Shown here one piece after another: positions 26,121 to 35,280 of a stretch of DNA of 64,000 nucleotides. Both the position numbers and the translations under genes were made by a program. The notes under the pieces were generated by a model, which saw only the letters and a program-made list of their open reading frames with translations, had not been told where the DNA came from and searched no databases. The first letter of the stretch is position 1. Each line of letters opens with the position of its first letter. This DNA comes from Polyangium spumosum (GTDB lineage: Bacteria; Myxococcota_A; Polyangia; Polyangiales; Polyangiaceae): NCBI RefSeq assembly GCF_009649845.1, contig NZ_WJIE01000014.1, positions 124,001 through 188,000 of the forward strand, read 5' to 3'.

Positions 26121-26779
26121 GGGTTCACCTCCAGCACGGAGAGCGCGACCGCGACCTCGATCCCGACGGCCTTGACGGTGACGTTCGTCTCGCCCGCCTT
26201 CGTGGCGACGATCCGCCGGCTGCCGGGCACGCCCTCGTCGAGCATCATGACCACCTGCGGATCGGCCTCGAAGGCCGCGTCGAGCTCGCCGAGCAGGCGC
26301 TGCGGGCCGCGGTGCGGCGCAGCGACGAGGGTGAGCTCGTCGCCGACGAGCATCTCCATCGCGGCCGGCAGGGGCGAGGTCTGAAGGCCCCCGCGCGTCA
26401 CGCGGTGGAGCCTGAGCGCGTCGGCCTCCGCGACCCAGACGTGGAGGAAATCCACGACGATATCGCCTTCCATGGTGATGAGCATCGACGCGAGCCCCGG
26501 CTCCTTCGCGTGGATGCGGGCGTCGTGGATGGTGAAGACGTCCGGGTTCGCCGAAGCGAACGAGAGCGGCGGGGTCGCGCTGCCCTCGGAGGTGACGGAG
26601 ACGTCGATGGGCAAGGCGGCGCCCTTGGCGATGGGGGCGTCGATGCCGGAGACGGCGCAGACGAGCTCGCTCGGAGGACAAGCCGCGGTCGTATCCGTCT
26701 GGCCGAGCGCGCCGGCCGAGCCCTGGGCGCATCCCGTCACGAAAACGAGGAAAGGAAGCAAGAGGCGAAGGATTGGCAT
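26117..26779 (-). CDS. Ig-like lipoprotein, first gene of coupled pair
   Basis: 220 residues. Type II signal peptide (LLLPFLVFVTGC). Residues about 35-220 read as two beta-sandwich, BIG2-like segments (PLSFASANPDVFTIHDARIHAK... and VVMMLDEGVPGSRRIVATKAGETNVTVKAVGIEV). Its last codon/stop overlaps the next gene (GTGA), so the two lipoproteins are probably made as a pair. No ligand motif seen. Confidence 0.7.
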   Translation of the reverse strand: MPILRLLLPFLVFVTGCAQGSAGALGQTDTTAACPPSELVCAVSGIDAPIAKGAALPIDVSVTSEGSATPPLSFASANPDVFTIHDARIHAKEPGLASMLITMEGDIVVDFLHVWVAEADALRLHRVTRGGLQTSPLPAAMEMLVGDELTLVAAPHRGPQRLLGELDAAFEADPQVVMMLDEGVPGSRRIVATKAGETNVTVKAVGIEVAVALSVLEVNP

Positions 26780-26876
26780 GGCCTCCCGACTTTACCATCA
26801 TCACCGGCGCGGCGATTGCACGATGAGAGGTGTTCGGGGGAGGAGCCCCCGATGAGGCACGAAAGGGGAAACGGGG

Positions 26877-27758
26877 ATGGCGACGTCGCTCCTTACGACA
26901 GTCGAGAATCGCTCGAGCGTCGATGCATGGGCGGAGGCCGTGCACCGGCCGGTCCAGTCGGTCCTGCAGAAGCGGCCGGAGCTCCGGACCACGCTCGACG
27001 GGACGTGGCTCGGTCACCCGCTGCACGCGGCGCTCACCGATTTCCCGGTCGGCGCGTGGGCGACGGGGGTCGTCCTGGACATCGCCGGGCTCGGACGGCC
27101 GCGGAAGAAGGGCCTGCACGACGCGGCGTTCACGGCGCACGCCTTCGGCCTGGCGGCCGCGGGCGTGGCGGCGCTCGCCGGGCTCGCGGACTGGAGTTAC
27201 CTCGACGGCAAGCCGCGGCGCGTGGGCTTCGTGCACGCGGCGCTGAACACGGTCGCGGCCGGCCTCTTCGGCATTTCGTTGCTCCTGCGGAAAAACGGGC
27301 GGCGCGGCGCGGGCATCGCGGCGTCGACGACGGGGTTCGCCGTGGTGATGGGCAGCGCGTGGCTCGGCGGGGTCATGTCGTACCATTACGGGATCGGCGT
27401 GAGTCACCGCGCCTTCGAGCAGGGAGGCCCCTCGGGCTTCATGCCGGTGCTGCGGAATGACGAGCTCGCCGAAGGGCAGCTCCGCCGCGTGGTGGCCGAG
27501 GGCGCGCCGATCCTGCTCGCCCGCGCGAACGGGCGCGTGCACGCGATCGGCGATACCTGCACGCACCTCGGCTGCTCGCTGAGCCGGGGCCGCCTCGACG
27601 GCGAGCGCGTGGTCTGCGCCTGCCACGGCTCGCAGTTCCGGCTGCGCGACGGGCGGGTGATGGTCGGGCCCGCGACGGACTCGGAGCCACATTACGAGAC
27701 GCGCGTGCGCGACGGCCAGATCGAGGTCCGGCGCTCCGGGCTCGACGGCGCTTCGTAG
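26877..27758 (+). CDS. DUF2231 membrane protein fused to Rieske [2Fe-2S] domain
   Basis: 293 residues. The N-terminal half (about 40-170) matches DUF2231, a four-helix membrane domain (LHAALTDFPVGAWATGVVLD ...). The C-terminal half (about 185-285) is a Rieske ferredoxin domain: CxH at C228-H230 and CxxH at C247-H250, with C233 and C249 placed for the stabilising disulfide (CTHLGC ... CACHGSQF). The cluster would sit on one face of the membrane and transfer electrons. It is followed by small genes, including an SPW protein, often found together in stress-related clusters. Fusion partners make it a candidate redox membrane protein; the electron partner is unknown. Confidence 0.85.
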   Translation: MATSLLTTVENRSSVDAWAEAVHRPVQSVLQKRPELRTTLDGTWLGHPLHAALTDFPVGAWATGVVLDIAGLGRPRKKGLHDAAFTAHAFGLAAAGVAALAGLADWSYLDGKPRRVGFVHAALNTVAAGLFGISLLLRKNGRRGAGIAASTTGFAVVMGSAWLGGVMSYHYGIGVSHRAFEQGGPSGFMPVLRNDELAEGQLRRVVAEGAPILLARANGRVHAIGDTCTHLGCSLSRGRLDGERVVCACHGSQFRLRDGRVMVGPATDSEPHYETRVRDGQIEVRRSGLDGAS

Positions 27759-27847
27759 CCGGGTCCGCCCGCCGCTCCTTGGGCCCTCGTTTGCATCGGG
27801 ACGTCGTGGACGCCGCCTCGCGGCAGGAATCGCCCACGGAGCAAGGA

Positions 27848-28051
27848 ATGGTCCGTACCGAGAGCGTGGCCGATCATCATCGAAAAGCCGCCGAGCATTT
27901 CGAGAACGCAGCCGTGCACCATCGGATGGCCGCGGAGCAGCACGAGCGAGGAAATGAAGCCGAGGCCCTCCGGCACGCGATCGAAGCCCGGCGGTATCAC
28001 GAGCAGGGAATGCGGCACGAGCAGGAGGCCGAGAAGCGGCACGCCGCGTGA
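27848..28051 (+). CDS. Small His-rich helical protein
   Basis: 67 residues (MVRTESVADHHRKAAEHFENAAVHHRMAAEQHERGN...). Almost entirely helical, with repeats of the pattern (E/D)HHRxAAEH giving many histidines and glutamates. An upstream CGGAG fits a ribosome site with the ATG at 27848; the longer frame from 27779 lacks one. Possibly binds metal or acts as a small stress protein. It lies between the Rieske fusion and the SPW protein gene. Confidence 0.6.
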   Translation: MVRTESVADHHRKAAEHFENAAVHHRMAAEQHERGNEAEALRHAIEARRYHEQGMRHEQEAEKRHAA

Positions 28052-28075
28052 AACCAGTCGTCCGAGGAGGAAACC

Positions 28076-28420
28076 ATGACATGGCCCCGATGGATGAATG
28101 TCGCCCTAGGTATCTGGCTGCTGATCGCCCCGGGGGTGCTCGGGTACGTCGACGCACGCGCGGTGAACAATGACCGCCTGCTCGGCATCCTGGTCGCGGC
28201 CTCGGCGATCGTCGCGCTCTGGGCGCCGAAGGCGCGGTTCGTGAACGTCGTGCTCGGCGCGTGGCTGATCATCGCGCCGTTCGTCCTCGGGTACTTCGGC
28301 GGCAGGGCCGTGGCGAACGACATCGTGGTCGGCATCGCCGTCGCGGTCTTCGCCTTCATCCCGAGCCGCTCCGTCACGCGCACCACGACGACCCCGGGCA
28401 ACACGAGCGGCCTGAGCTGA
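28076..28420 (+). CDS. SPW-repeat membrane protein
   Basis: 114 residues with two SPW-type units: PRWMNVALGIWLLIAPGVLGY and ARFVNVVLGAWLIIAPFVLGYFGG, each a helix pair with the N-x-x-LG-x-WL-x-x-AP signature, and a third hydrophobic segment. GAGGAAACC precedes the ATG. SPW proteins are small inner-membrane proteins, often near stress genes; function unknown. Follows the His-rich gene by 24 bp. Confidence 0.8.
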   Translation: MTWPRWMNVALGIWLLIAPGVLGYVDARAVNNDRLLGILVAASAIVALWAPKARFVNVVLGAWLIIAPFVLGYFGGRAVANDIVVGIAVAVFAFIPSRSVTRTTTTPGNTSGLS

Positions 28421-28469
28421 GCCTGATCGAAATTTGGCCCGGGACCTCTCTGCATGGGAGGTCTCGGCC

Positions 28470-30329
28470 ATGTCCATCCGCGTCGCCCGGCCCTGGCTCG
28501 TGGCCTCCGGCCTCGCGCTCGGCCTCGTCACGCTCCTGCCCCTGCCCGCGCGAGCCTGGGTCGACGTGCACGTCGCGGGCGACGACGTCCGCGTCGACGT
28601 GAACAAGGACGGCTCGGCCCGCGTCGAGCACAAGATCACCCTGCGTGTCTCCGGCGGGCCGCTCAAGTCGATCGACCTCAAAGGCATCGACGCCGACGCC
28701 GTGCCCGAGCCCGACGGCTACGTGGTCCCGGCCCGCGACGCCGCCACGAACTCGCTCGCGTCGGCCTCGCCCGTGAGCACGGAGATGCTGCCGCCGCCGA
28801 GCCGCCCGCGCGAAGACGGCGCGCCAAACCCCTCGGCCATGCGCATCCGCTTCGACGCCGACAAGGGTCTGTCGCGGGGCGTGTTCGTGGTGTTCGTCCG
28901 TTACCGGACCGAGCTCTTCCGCCGCGGCCTCGTCCGGCGCGATGGCTCCATGGCCCGCCTCCGCTGGAGCGGGCTCGTCTGGGAAGACGGCTTCGACTCG
29001 GCCCGCGCCACCTTCGTCCTGCCCGCCGGCCCGACCGAGCCGCGCCCCGACGAGGCCGCCGCCGCCGAGGATCCCTCGAGCGAGTCGGCCGCGCCGCCCT
29101 CGGTCCTGTCCACGATCCGCCGCGGCGCGGGCAAGGACGAGCTCGAGCTCCTGCGGCCCTACGCGCCCAAAGGCGAGCCCGTCAGCTGGCTCGTCCGCTT
29201 CGACGCCCGCGCCCTCGACGTCACGGCCCCCCGCGCCGAGCCCGCCCCCGCGTCGGCCCCCGGGCCCGCCGCGCTCGCCCCCGACAGGCGCCTCTTCGTG
29301 CTGATCGGCGGCGGCGTCGCGTTTGTCCTGTATGCCCTGCTCGTCGCCCTCAAGTCGCGCGAGGTCGAGCGCGCCGCGCGCGCCGCCGGCGCCGAGCCTC
29401 GCCCCTTGATCCCGGCCCCGCTCTTCGTGCGCGCCACGGGCGCGGGCCTCGCGCTCGTCGCGGGCCTCGCCTTGCAGCTCGCCTTGCCCACGGGCACGGC
29501 GGGCGCGCTGCTCGTCGCCCTCGCCGCGGCGCTCGCGGCGTTCCGCGCCCCGCGCTGGATCCGCGCCTCCTCGTTGCGGGGCCCGGGCACGTGGCTCCCG
29601 GTCACCGAAGAAGAGGCCTTTTCCCGCGCCGCGCGGCCCCGCGGCGCCCTGCTCGACGTCTCCACGCGCGCCGGAAAGGCCCTCTTCGCGCTCGGCCTCG
29701 GGCTGCTCGGCGTCGGCGTGTGGTTCGTCTCGCGCACCTCGATGTACCACGCCGAGCTCTTCGCCTACGACGTGGTGGCCCTGCTCGCGCTCTTCTGCAC
29801 GGGCCGCCTCGCCGAGCTGCCGCCGGATCCGGTCGCCTCCGCGGCGCCGCTCCTTCGCGACGTGGCCAAGCGCGTCCGAAAAGCGACCAAAAAGGCGGGC
29901 GAGGAGGTGCGCATCGTCCCGCGTTTCCGGGTGCCCGAGGGCAGCGCCAAGGCCGACGAGCTCCGTCTCGCGGTCGTGCCGCGCTCGCCGCTGCCGGGTT
30001 TCGCGGGGCTCGAGGTCGGCGTGGTGCTCACGCCGGCCGCGGGCTCGACGTTGCGCTCGCCGGAGGTGCTGCTGCGCGTGACGTCGGGGACGGCGTGCGA
30101 GGAGGCGACTTCGGCGATCACGCGGCAGGGCCGTTCGCAACGAGGAAAGCGCCCGACGGAGCGCGCCATCACCCTGGTCCCGCGCTTGCCGACAGCGTGG
30201 ATGACCGCGGATCTCGTCACGCGCCTCGTCGGCCTGCTGCGTGAAGGTCGCAAGGCCGCGGAGGAGCGCTCGGGGATCCGCCGCTCCGCCCAGGTCGTCG
30301 CCGCCTCCGAGGACGGCCGAGCGGCTTGA
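28470..30329 (+). CDS. Large membrane protein with extracytoplasmic N-terminal domain
   Basis: 619 residues. Signal peptide (LVASGLALGLVTLLPLPARA) and an N-terminal domain with VDVHVAGDDVRVDVNKDGSA. Hydrophobic helices near residues 275-295, about 320-360 and about 405-450 then embed it in the inner membrane. The C-terminal part is basic and may be cytoplasmic. No family recognised with confidence; DUF2207-like organisation (signal, exposed domain, then membrane helices) is possible. A hairpin GACCTC/GAGGTC lies just before the ATG. Confidence 0.7.
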   Translation: MSIRVARPWLVASGLALGLVTLLPLPARAWVDVHVAGDDVRVDVNKDGSARVEHKITLRVSGGPLKSIDLKGIDADAVPEPDGYVVPARDAATNSLASASPVSTEMLPPPSRPREDGAPNPSAMRIRFDADKGLSRGVFVVFVRYRTELFRRGLVRRDGSMARLRWSGLVWEDGFDSARATFVLPAGPTEPRPDEAAAAEDPSSESAAPPSVLSTIRRGAGKDELELLRPYAPKGEPVSWLVRFDARALDVTAPRAEPAPASAPGPAALAPDRRLFVLIGGGVAFVLYALLVALKSREVERAARAAGAEPRPLIPAPLFVRATGAGLALVAGLALQLALPTGTAGALLVALAAALAAFRAPRWIRASSLRGPGTWLPVTEEEAFSRAARPRGALLDVSTRAGKALFALGLGLLGVGVWFVSRTSMYHAELFAYDVVALLALFCTGRLAELPPDPVASAAPLLRDVAKRVRKATKKAGEEVRIVPRFRVPEGSAKADELRLAVVPRSPLPGFAGLEVGVVLTPAAGSTLRSPEVLLRVTSGTACEEATSAITRQGRSQRGKRPTERAITLVPRLPTAWMTADLVTRLVGLLREGRKAAEERSGIRRSAQVVAASEDGRAA

Positions 30330-30366
30330 CGCCGGGCAGGTTTTCCCGCTTGTTTCGAGGGCGCCC

Positions 30367-30882
30367 GTGACCGCCCCTCCCGACAAACCCCCGCGCCTGT
30401 TCGCCCGGATCGCCGCTGTCGTGTTGCTGCTCGGCGTCTTCGGCTTCCTGGTCGCCGCGCAGAGCGACCCCTCCGCGCCCGCGCCTTCGGCCTCGCCGGC
30501 GGGCGGAGAGCCGCCCCCGCCCGCCGAGCCCTTCGGCCCGAGCCCCACGCCGCCCGATCCAGCGCTCGTCGTGTTGCTGGACGGCATGACGGTGGGGCAC
30601 GAGGTGAATGGGTGGAAGGTGGTGAACTTCTACCCGACGAACGAAAAGGTCGCGTGGGTGGAGCTGCAAAGAGGCGAGTTGTTCTTCTCGGTGGGGATCG
30701 GGCCCAAGGGGACGGGCAAACCACCGCCGCCGATCCAGACGGACGTGTACGAGGTGGGCTACGGAATGCAAAGGCCGCGGGACGCGGGGATCTCGCAGCA
30801 GGAGATGACGGCGGCAGCGGAGTATGTGGCGACGCGGATCCGGAAGCGGGAGAAAGAGGTCCCGCGGCCGAGGGGGTTGTAG
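30367..30882 (+). CDS. Single-pass membrane protein upstream of Septu-like pair
   Basis: 171 residues from a GTG start preceded by GAGGG. One membrane helix (about residues 15-36, IAAVVLLLGVFGFLVAAQ), a Pro-rich spacer, then a small domain with VGHEVNGWKVVNFYPTNEK. The later half is less GC-rich than the neighbours. Its stop is only 4 bp before the ATPase ATG, so it may be co-transcribed with the next two genes; whether it takes part in them is unknown. Confidence 0.65.
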   Translation: MTAPPDKPPRLFARIAAVVLLLGVFGFLVAAQSDPSAPAPSASPAGGEPPPPAEPFGPSPTPPDPALVVLLDGMTVGHEVNGWKVVNFYPTNEKVAWVELQRGELFFSVGIGPKGTGKPPPPIQTDVYEVGYGMQRPRDAGISQQEMTAAAEYVATRIRKREKEVPRPRGL

Positions 30883-30886
30883 AAGG

Positions 30887-32239
30887 ATGCTCTCTGCGCT
30901 GCACATCAAGGACGTGGGCCCCGCGGACCGGATGGATCTCGAGTTCGGCGAGCGGCTGAACGTCCTGACGGGCGATAACGGACTCGGGAAGAGTTTTGTC
31001 CTGGAGGTCGCCTGGTGGGCGCTCACGGGGACGTGGGTGGAGCGGCCGGTGTTGCCGCAGCGGGGGAAGGAGGAGAGTGCGGAGATCGTGCCGGCAGTGG
31101 CGTGGCGTGGAAAGAATCCCACGAAGCCGCACAAGCTTCATGGCCTGCCGCAGTTCAACCGCGTGGTTCAGCAATGGGAGCTCCCTTTCCAGTATCACTC
31201 AAGGGGCTACCAACCGCACAACAACATTTACACGCCCGTCTGGCTCCTCGACACGTTTCCAACGCTCTACGTGCGCACCAACGGAGCATTTGCCTTGTGG
31301 GATCCGGCACGGAATCATCAGATCGGCACGGTCGATCTCTCCGGTCCCACCACAGCAGTCGTCGCGGTTCCACCCTTCGTCTTCAATGAAGCTGCCGTCT
31401 GGGATGGTCTCGAACACAAGGGCAAACCTCTCTGCAACGGCCTGATCGAAGACTGGGTTACCTGGCAACTCGAGGCGCAGAACGAGACGGATCACCCGTT
31501 CCACCTCCTCACGCGCATCCTCACCCGGCTCTCCCATCCGGACGAACCCATGAAACCGGGCAAGCCCGTTCGTCCTTACCTCGACGATGTACGAAGGTTC
31601 CCCGCCATCGAGCTGCCTTACGAAACGATCCCCATCACGCACGCCTCCGCAGGCATGAAGCGCATCATCGCGCTCACCTACGTGCTCACGTGGATGTGGT
31701 CCGAGCACGTACGGGCTTGCTCGATGCTCGGCTGGAAGCCCGCGGAGCGCGTCGTCGTGCTCTTCGAGGAGCCCGAGACGCACCTGCATCCGAAATGGCA
31801 ACGCCACATCGTGCCCGCGCTGCTCGACGTGCTCGGCTCGTTGTCTTCAGAGATGCATCCACAGGTCCTGCTCACGACCCACGCGCCGCTCGTGCTCGCC
31901 TCACTCGAACCGATCTTCGATGAGGAGCGGGACAAACTCATTCACTTCGGGCTCGAACGCAACCAGGTCAGCGTGGAGGAAATCCCCTGGACCAAACAGG
32001 GAGACACCGTCAACTGGTTGGTCTCCGAGAGCTTCGGCCTGAAGCAAGCCCGCTCCGCCGCAGCGGAAATCGCAATTGAAGCAGCAGAAGCCTTCATGCG
32101 TGGGGACCTCGGTGCGCTCCCGGAGGGACTGCGCACCAGCGAGGACATTCACCAGGAACTGCTCCGCGTGTTGCCCGGGCACGATCCCTTCTGGCCACGA
32201 TGGATCGTGCACAATGAGAAGCGAACGGAGGCTCCGTGA
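30887..32239 (+). CDS. AAA/SMC-like ATPase, PtuA-type
   Basis: 450 residues. Walker A TGDNGLGKS at about 28-36 near the N-terminus. An ABC/SMC-like Walker B with the glutamate switch, VVVLFEEPETHLHPKWQ near 290-300, and a D-loop/His switch TTHAPLVLASLEP near 330. This is the OLD/PtuA-like ATPase form: a RecF-like head without a long coiled coil. The ATG is 4 bp after the upstream gene, preceded by AGAAGG. Its TGA overlaps the GTG of the HNH gene (GTGA). In Septu systems the ATPase and HNH nuclease together halt phage infection. Third positions have more A and T than neighbours, suggesting transfer. Confidence 0.8.
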   Translation: MLSALHIKDVGPADRMDLEFGERLNVLTGDNGLGKSFVLEVAWWALTGTWVERPVLPQRGKEESAEIVPAVAWRGKNPTKPHKLHGLPQFNRVVQQWELPFQYHSRGYQPHNNIYTPVWLLDTFPTLYVRTNGAFALWDPARNHQIGTVDLSGPTTAVVAVPPFVFNEAAVWDGLEHKGKPLCNGLIEDWVTWQLEAQNETDHPFHLLTRILTRLSHPDEPMKPGKPVRPYLDDVRRFPAIELPYETIPITHASAGMKRIIALTYVLTWMWSEHVRACSMLGWKPAERVVVLFEEPETHLHPKWQRHIVPALLDVLGSLSSEMHPQVLLTTHAPLVLASLEPIFDEERDKLIHFGLERNQVSVEEIPWTKQGDTVNWLVSESFGLKQARSAAAEIAIEAAEAFMRGDLGALPEGLRTSEDIHQELLRVLPGHDPFWPRWIVHNEKRTEAP

Positions 32240-32826
32240 TCCCTGTCAAGCGCGTCCCGGAGCCTCCCGATTTCGACGCTCGTGCTCGCAAACCCGGTCA
32301 GGAATGGCTGGCGAAGAATCCTGGCGCACGACGTCCCAAAGACTACTGGTCGCCCTTCAAGAGCATCCTCGACGACGGCTTCGGACATCGATGCGGGTAC
32401 ACGGCCATGTACGAACCCGTAGGATCGATCGATCACTTCGTGAGCTGCAAGAACGAGCCACGCCTCGCCTACGAGTGGAGCAACTACCGCTTCGCGCAGG
32501 AGTGGATCAACAAGAGCAAACAAACGCTCGATGAAGCCGTCCTCGATCCTCACGAGGTCGAAGACGGTTGGTTCGAGATCCTGCTTCCGTCTTTGCAGCT
32601 CCGGGTGACGGACAAGGTTCCTCCGTCCCATCGATTCCGGGCGGAGTTCACCCTGACTCGTCTTCGCCTGCGGGACGACGAACGGACGCTACGACAGCGC
32701 CGAGAATGGTACCGCATGTATCAGGAGGGCGAGATCAGCCTCGAAGGTCTGCGCGCAAAGGCTCCGCTCATCGCCGCTGCGGTCGAAAAACAGAGCGCCG
32801 CGTCAGGCCAGGCCCCCTCCCGCTGA
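32236..32826 (+). CDS. HNH nuclease, PtuB-like
   Basis: 196 residues from a GTG overlapping the ATPase stop. Central HNH-type core: HRCGYT (C53), IDHFVSC (D66-H67) and YEWSNYRF (N83), resembling TIGR02646/PtuB proteins whose HNH nuclease cleaves DNA on ATPase triggering. Residue spacing (Cys, then DH, then N) fits the HNH pattern, though the second Cys pair usual in zinc-binding HNH proteins is not obvious. The C-terminus is helical and basic. Its stop is 1 bp from the convergent RluA gene. Confidence 0.7.
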   Translation: MIPVKRVPEPPDFDARARKPGQEWLAKNPGARRPKDYWSPFKSILDDGFGHRCGYTAMYEPVGSIDHFVSCKNEPRLAYEWSNYRFAQEWINKSKQTLDEAVLDPHEVEDGWFEILLPSLQLRVTDKVPPSHRFRAEFTLTRLRLRDDERTLRQRREWYRMYQEGEISLEGLRAKAPLIAAAVEKQSAASGQAPSR

Positions 32827-32827
32827 A

Positions 32828-33775
32828 TCACCCGCCCTCTTCCCCCACGATCGCCCCGATATCCCCCGGAAGCGCCGAGCTCGCCGTGAACGCCGGCACC
32901 TTCGCGTCCCCGCCCCACGTGATCCGCGACGCGTGTAATGCATGCCGCTCGAGCCCCGGCACGCTCGCACCGCCATAAAGCGTGTCCCCCGCCAGCGGAT
33001 GCCCGATCGCCGCGAAATGCGCGCGAATCTGGTGCCGCGACGCCTTCCCCGCACGCGCCTCCACCAGCGCCCATTCGCCCCGCTCCGACACCTTTCGGTA
33101 CGTCGTATGCGCCGGCCGCGGCGAATACCGCTCCACGTCGCGCGGGTGCACGCACGGGTATACCCGACGCCGATCCTTCGGGTGTGGCGCCAGCGGGATC
33201 TCGATCGTCCCCGTCTCCGGCAAATCCTTCGCCGCGCAGACCAGCAAATATCGTTTGTCGAGGCGCTCTTCCTTGATCGCCCCCGTCAGCACCTCGAACG
33301 CCTCCCGCGTCCGCGCCGCCAGCACGAGCCCGCTCGTCTCCGTGTCCAGCCGATGGCAGAGCCCAGGCTCCCGCGTCGAAAAGCCGATCCCCGCGCACTC
33401 CGGGTAACGCGAGACCAGCGCGTTCGCCAGCGTGCCTCGCTCCCCAGGCTCGAGCGGCGCCGTCGGTTGCCCGGCCGGCTTGTCGAGGACGACCACCTGG
33501 TCCGTCTCGAGCACCACCACGAGCGGCGCCTCCGCGTCCGGCAGCGCCCCGCCCGACAAGGACGCCGGATCGAGCTCGACCGAGACCACGTCCCCCGCCC
33601 GCGCCACGTCCCCCTTCGACACCCGCCGCCCGCGCTCGCCGCCGCCCTCGTGCAGGCGGACCTTGCCCGCCTCGAACAGCCGCTTCGCCCCCGCTCGACC
33701 GAGCGTCGGCATCACCTCGAGCAGGAGCTTGTCCAACCGAACCCCCGCCTGCACCTCGTTCACCGTGATCTTCAT
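32828..33775 (-). CDS. RluA-type pseudouridine synthase
   Basis: 315 residues. N-terminal S4-like RNA-binding domain (MKITVNEVQAGVRLDKLLLE..., to about 70), then the synthase core with KPAGQPTAP and the catalytic HRLDTETSGL (Asp 144), followed by RHQIRAHFAAIGHPLAGDTLYGG. It would isomerise uridine in rRNA or tRNA. The start is the ATG at 33775; upstream frame is not like the family. Its 3' end lies 1 bp from the HNH gene, and its start is 32 bp from the end of the upstream minus-strand gene. Confidence 0.93.
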   Translation of the reverse strand: MKITVNEVQAGVRLDKLLLEVMPTLGRAGAKRLFEAGKVRLHEGGGERGRRVSKGDVARAGDVVSVELDPASLSGGALPDAEAPLVVVLETDQVVVLDKPAGQPTAPLEPGERGTLANALVSRYPECAGIGFSTREPGLCHRLDTETSGLVLAARTREAFEVLTGAIKEERLDKRYLLVCAAKDLPETGTIEIPLAPHPKDRRRVYPCVHPRDVERYSPRPAHTTYRKVSERGEWALVEARAGKASRHQIRAHFAAIGHPLAGDTLYGGASVPGLERHALHASRITWGGDAKVPAFTASSALPGDIGAIVGEEGG

Positions 33776-33807
33776 CTTCTTGCCGTCTCGTTCGAGCGGA
33801 CGAACCT

Positions 33808-35280
33808 CTACCGCAACGCCCCGCTCCACGATAGCCCCACGACGGGCGCGCGCCGCTCTCCCACGATGCTCTGCCCGATCACCCCGAAGACCGGCATCGC
33901 GCCCTCCACCAGATCGTGCGCTTGCTTCCGCGGCTTCTTCGCCGGCTCCGCCTTCGGCTTCGTCATCAACCACCCGATCGCCGCCCCTGCGAGCGTCATG
34001 CCGCCCGTCAGCCCCACCCACGCCCGCTGCTGCGTCTCCGTCGGCCCGTCGAGCAAGAGCGGGCTGCCGAGCGCCGCTCCGCCGAGCCCGCCGAGCAGCG
34101 CCCCGAGATCCATCGCCACCACCCGATGCGCCGCAGGCCGCCAGTGCACCGCGAGCGCCGCCGCCCCGAGCCAGCCGAGCCCCGCGCCGTAGCCCATCCC
34201 CGCGATCGGGAACGCGTCCACGTTGCCCCGCACGAGCGCCTCCGTCATGCCCCCGAACACGAGCCCGAGCCCGCCGCCCGAATGCGCGAGCAACGCGCCG
34301 CCCTCCGACATCCCCCGCAGCGCGAGCCCCAGCGTCGAGAGCGTGAGCCCCGTCGTGCCCGCCACGAGCCCCGCCGTCCACTGCTCGCCCTCGCCCCCCG
34401 AGCCGCCGAACCGACCCGCGTAGATCAGGTGCCCCGCGAGCGTCGGCCACCACGCGCCCGACGCGAGGAACCACGCCGATCCCACCCCGACGTCCCACTC
34501 CTCCGCGGCCAGGATCGACATGACCAGCCCGCCCCCCGCGCCGACCGCGAGCAGCGGATACAAAAGCCGCGGATCCTCCGACCCGCTCGCCCGCTGGATC
34601 GAGTACCCGAGCAGCCCGCCGAAAAGCGTCGCGTTCACCCCGAGCGCCGTGCGGCCCGCGCTCTTCGCGGGGTACGTGAGCGTCCCCGCGGGCGCGCGCG
34701 TCGGCTCTTCCTTGCGCACAGGCGACGCGCGCAGGGCCGTGACGAGGTCCCGCAACATCACCACCGCGCGCACCGGCAGATCGACCCGGCTCGTCCGCTC
34801 GATCCGCACGCGCAGCTCGGGCGAGGCGGCCTCCACGAGCACGATCCGCAGCTCGATCTCGTCGTCCCGCGCGCGCACGCTCGGCACGATCAACGTGCCG
34901 CCGAGCGAGCCCGCGAGCGCCGGGAGCTCCGCCTCCTCGGGCGCCTGGCCGCGCTCGTCGAGGTCCAGCACGAGCCCGAGATCCTGCGCCGCGTCCGCGA
35001 GCAACGCGTCGAGCTGCCCCGCGATCGGCGCGAGCTCCGCGCCCTCGCCGTCCGCGCCCACGCCCGCGGGCTTGCGCGTGATCTTCGTGGGAAACAGGAC
35101 CGCCGAGCGGCCCGTCACCGCTTGGGGCTTCGGATCGCCTTGCGGCGTCCTGCGCCCCAAACCCCCAGCCGGCTCTGCCGTCGCCGGGCCGCTCGTCCGC
35201 GGCGCCTCGGCCGAGGCAGGACCCGCGGAGCCGAGCGCCGCGAGGACCACCAGGAGCCGAGCCGCGCGGCCGCCTCTCAG
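33808..35280 (-). CDS. Outer-membrane/periplasmic protein with rare CTG start
   Basis: 490 residues if translated from CTG at 35280, which overlaps the upstream TGA (CTGA). From there the N-terminus RGGRAARLLVVLAALGSAGPASAEA is a good Sec signal peptide; starts inside it (GTG further down) remove the positive N-region. The mid-part (about 70-170) is alpha/beta; from about 210 it has repeated hydrophobic, Gly-rich strands (GLLGYSIQR, AAALAVHWRP, GLTGGMTLAGAAIGW) that could be a beta barrel or membrane domain. No family recognised. Coupled to the 519-residue outer-membrane gene. The CTG start is inference. Confidence 0.65.
   Translation of the reverse strand: MRGGRAARLLVVLAALGSAGPASAEAPRTSGPATAEPAGGLGRRTPQGDPKPQAVTGRSAVLFPTKITRKPAGVGADGEGAELAPIAGQLDALLADAAQDLGLVLDLDERGQAPEEAELPALAGSLGGTLIVPSVRARDDEIELRIVLVEAASPELRVRIERTSRVDLPVRAVVMLRDLVTALRASPVRKEEPTRAPAGTLTYPAKSAGRTALGVNATLFGGLLGYSIQRASGSEDPRLLYPLLAVGAGGGLVMSILAAEEWDVGVGSAWFLASGAWWPTLAGHLIYAGRFGGSGGEGEQWTAGLVAGTTGLTLSTLGLALRGMSEGGALLAHSGGGLGLVFGGMTEALVRGNVDAFPIAGMGYGAGLGWLGAAALAVHWRPAAHRVVAMDLGALLGGLGGAALGSPLLLDGPTETQQRAWVGLTGGMTLAGAAIGWLMTKPKAEPAKKPRKQAHDLVEGAMPVFGVIGQSIVGERRAPVVGLSWSGALR

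Noticed and set aside
28374-30587. Minus-strand frame opposite the 619-residue membrane protein
   Set aside because: Low-complexity Gly/Arg/Glu sequence antisense to a gene with signal peptide and membrane helices.
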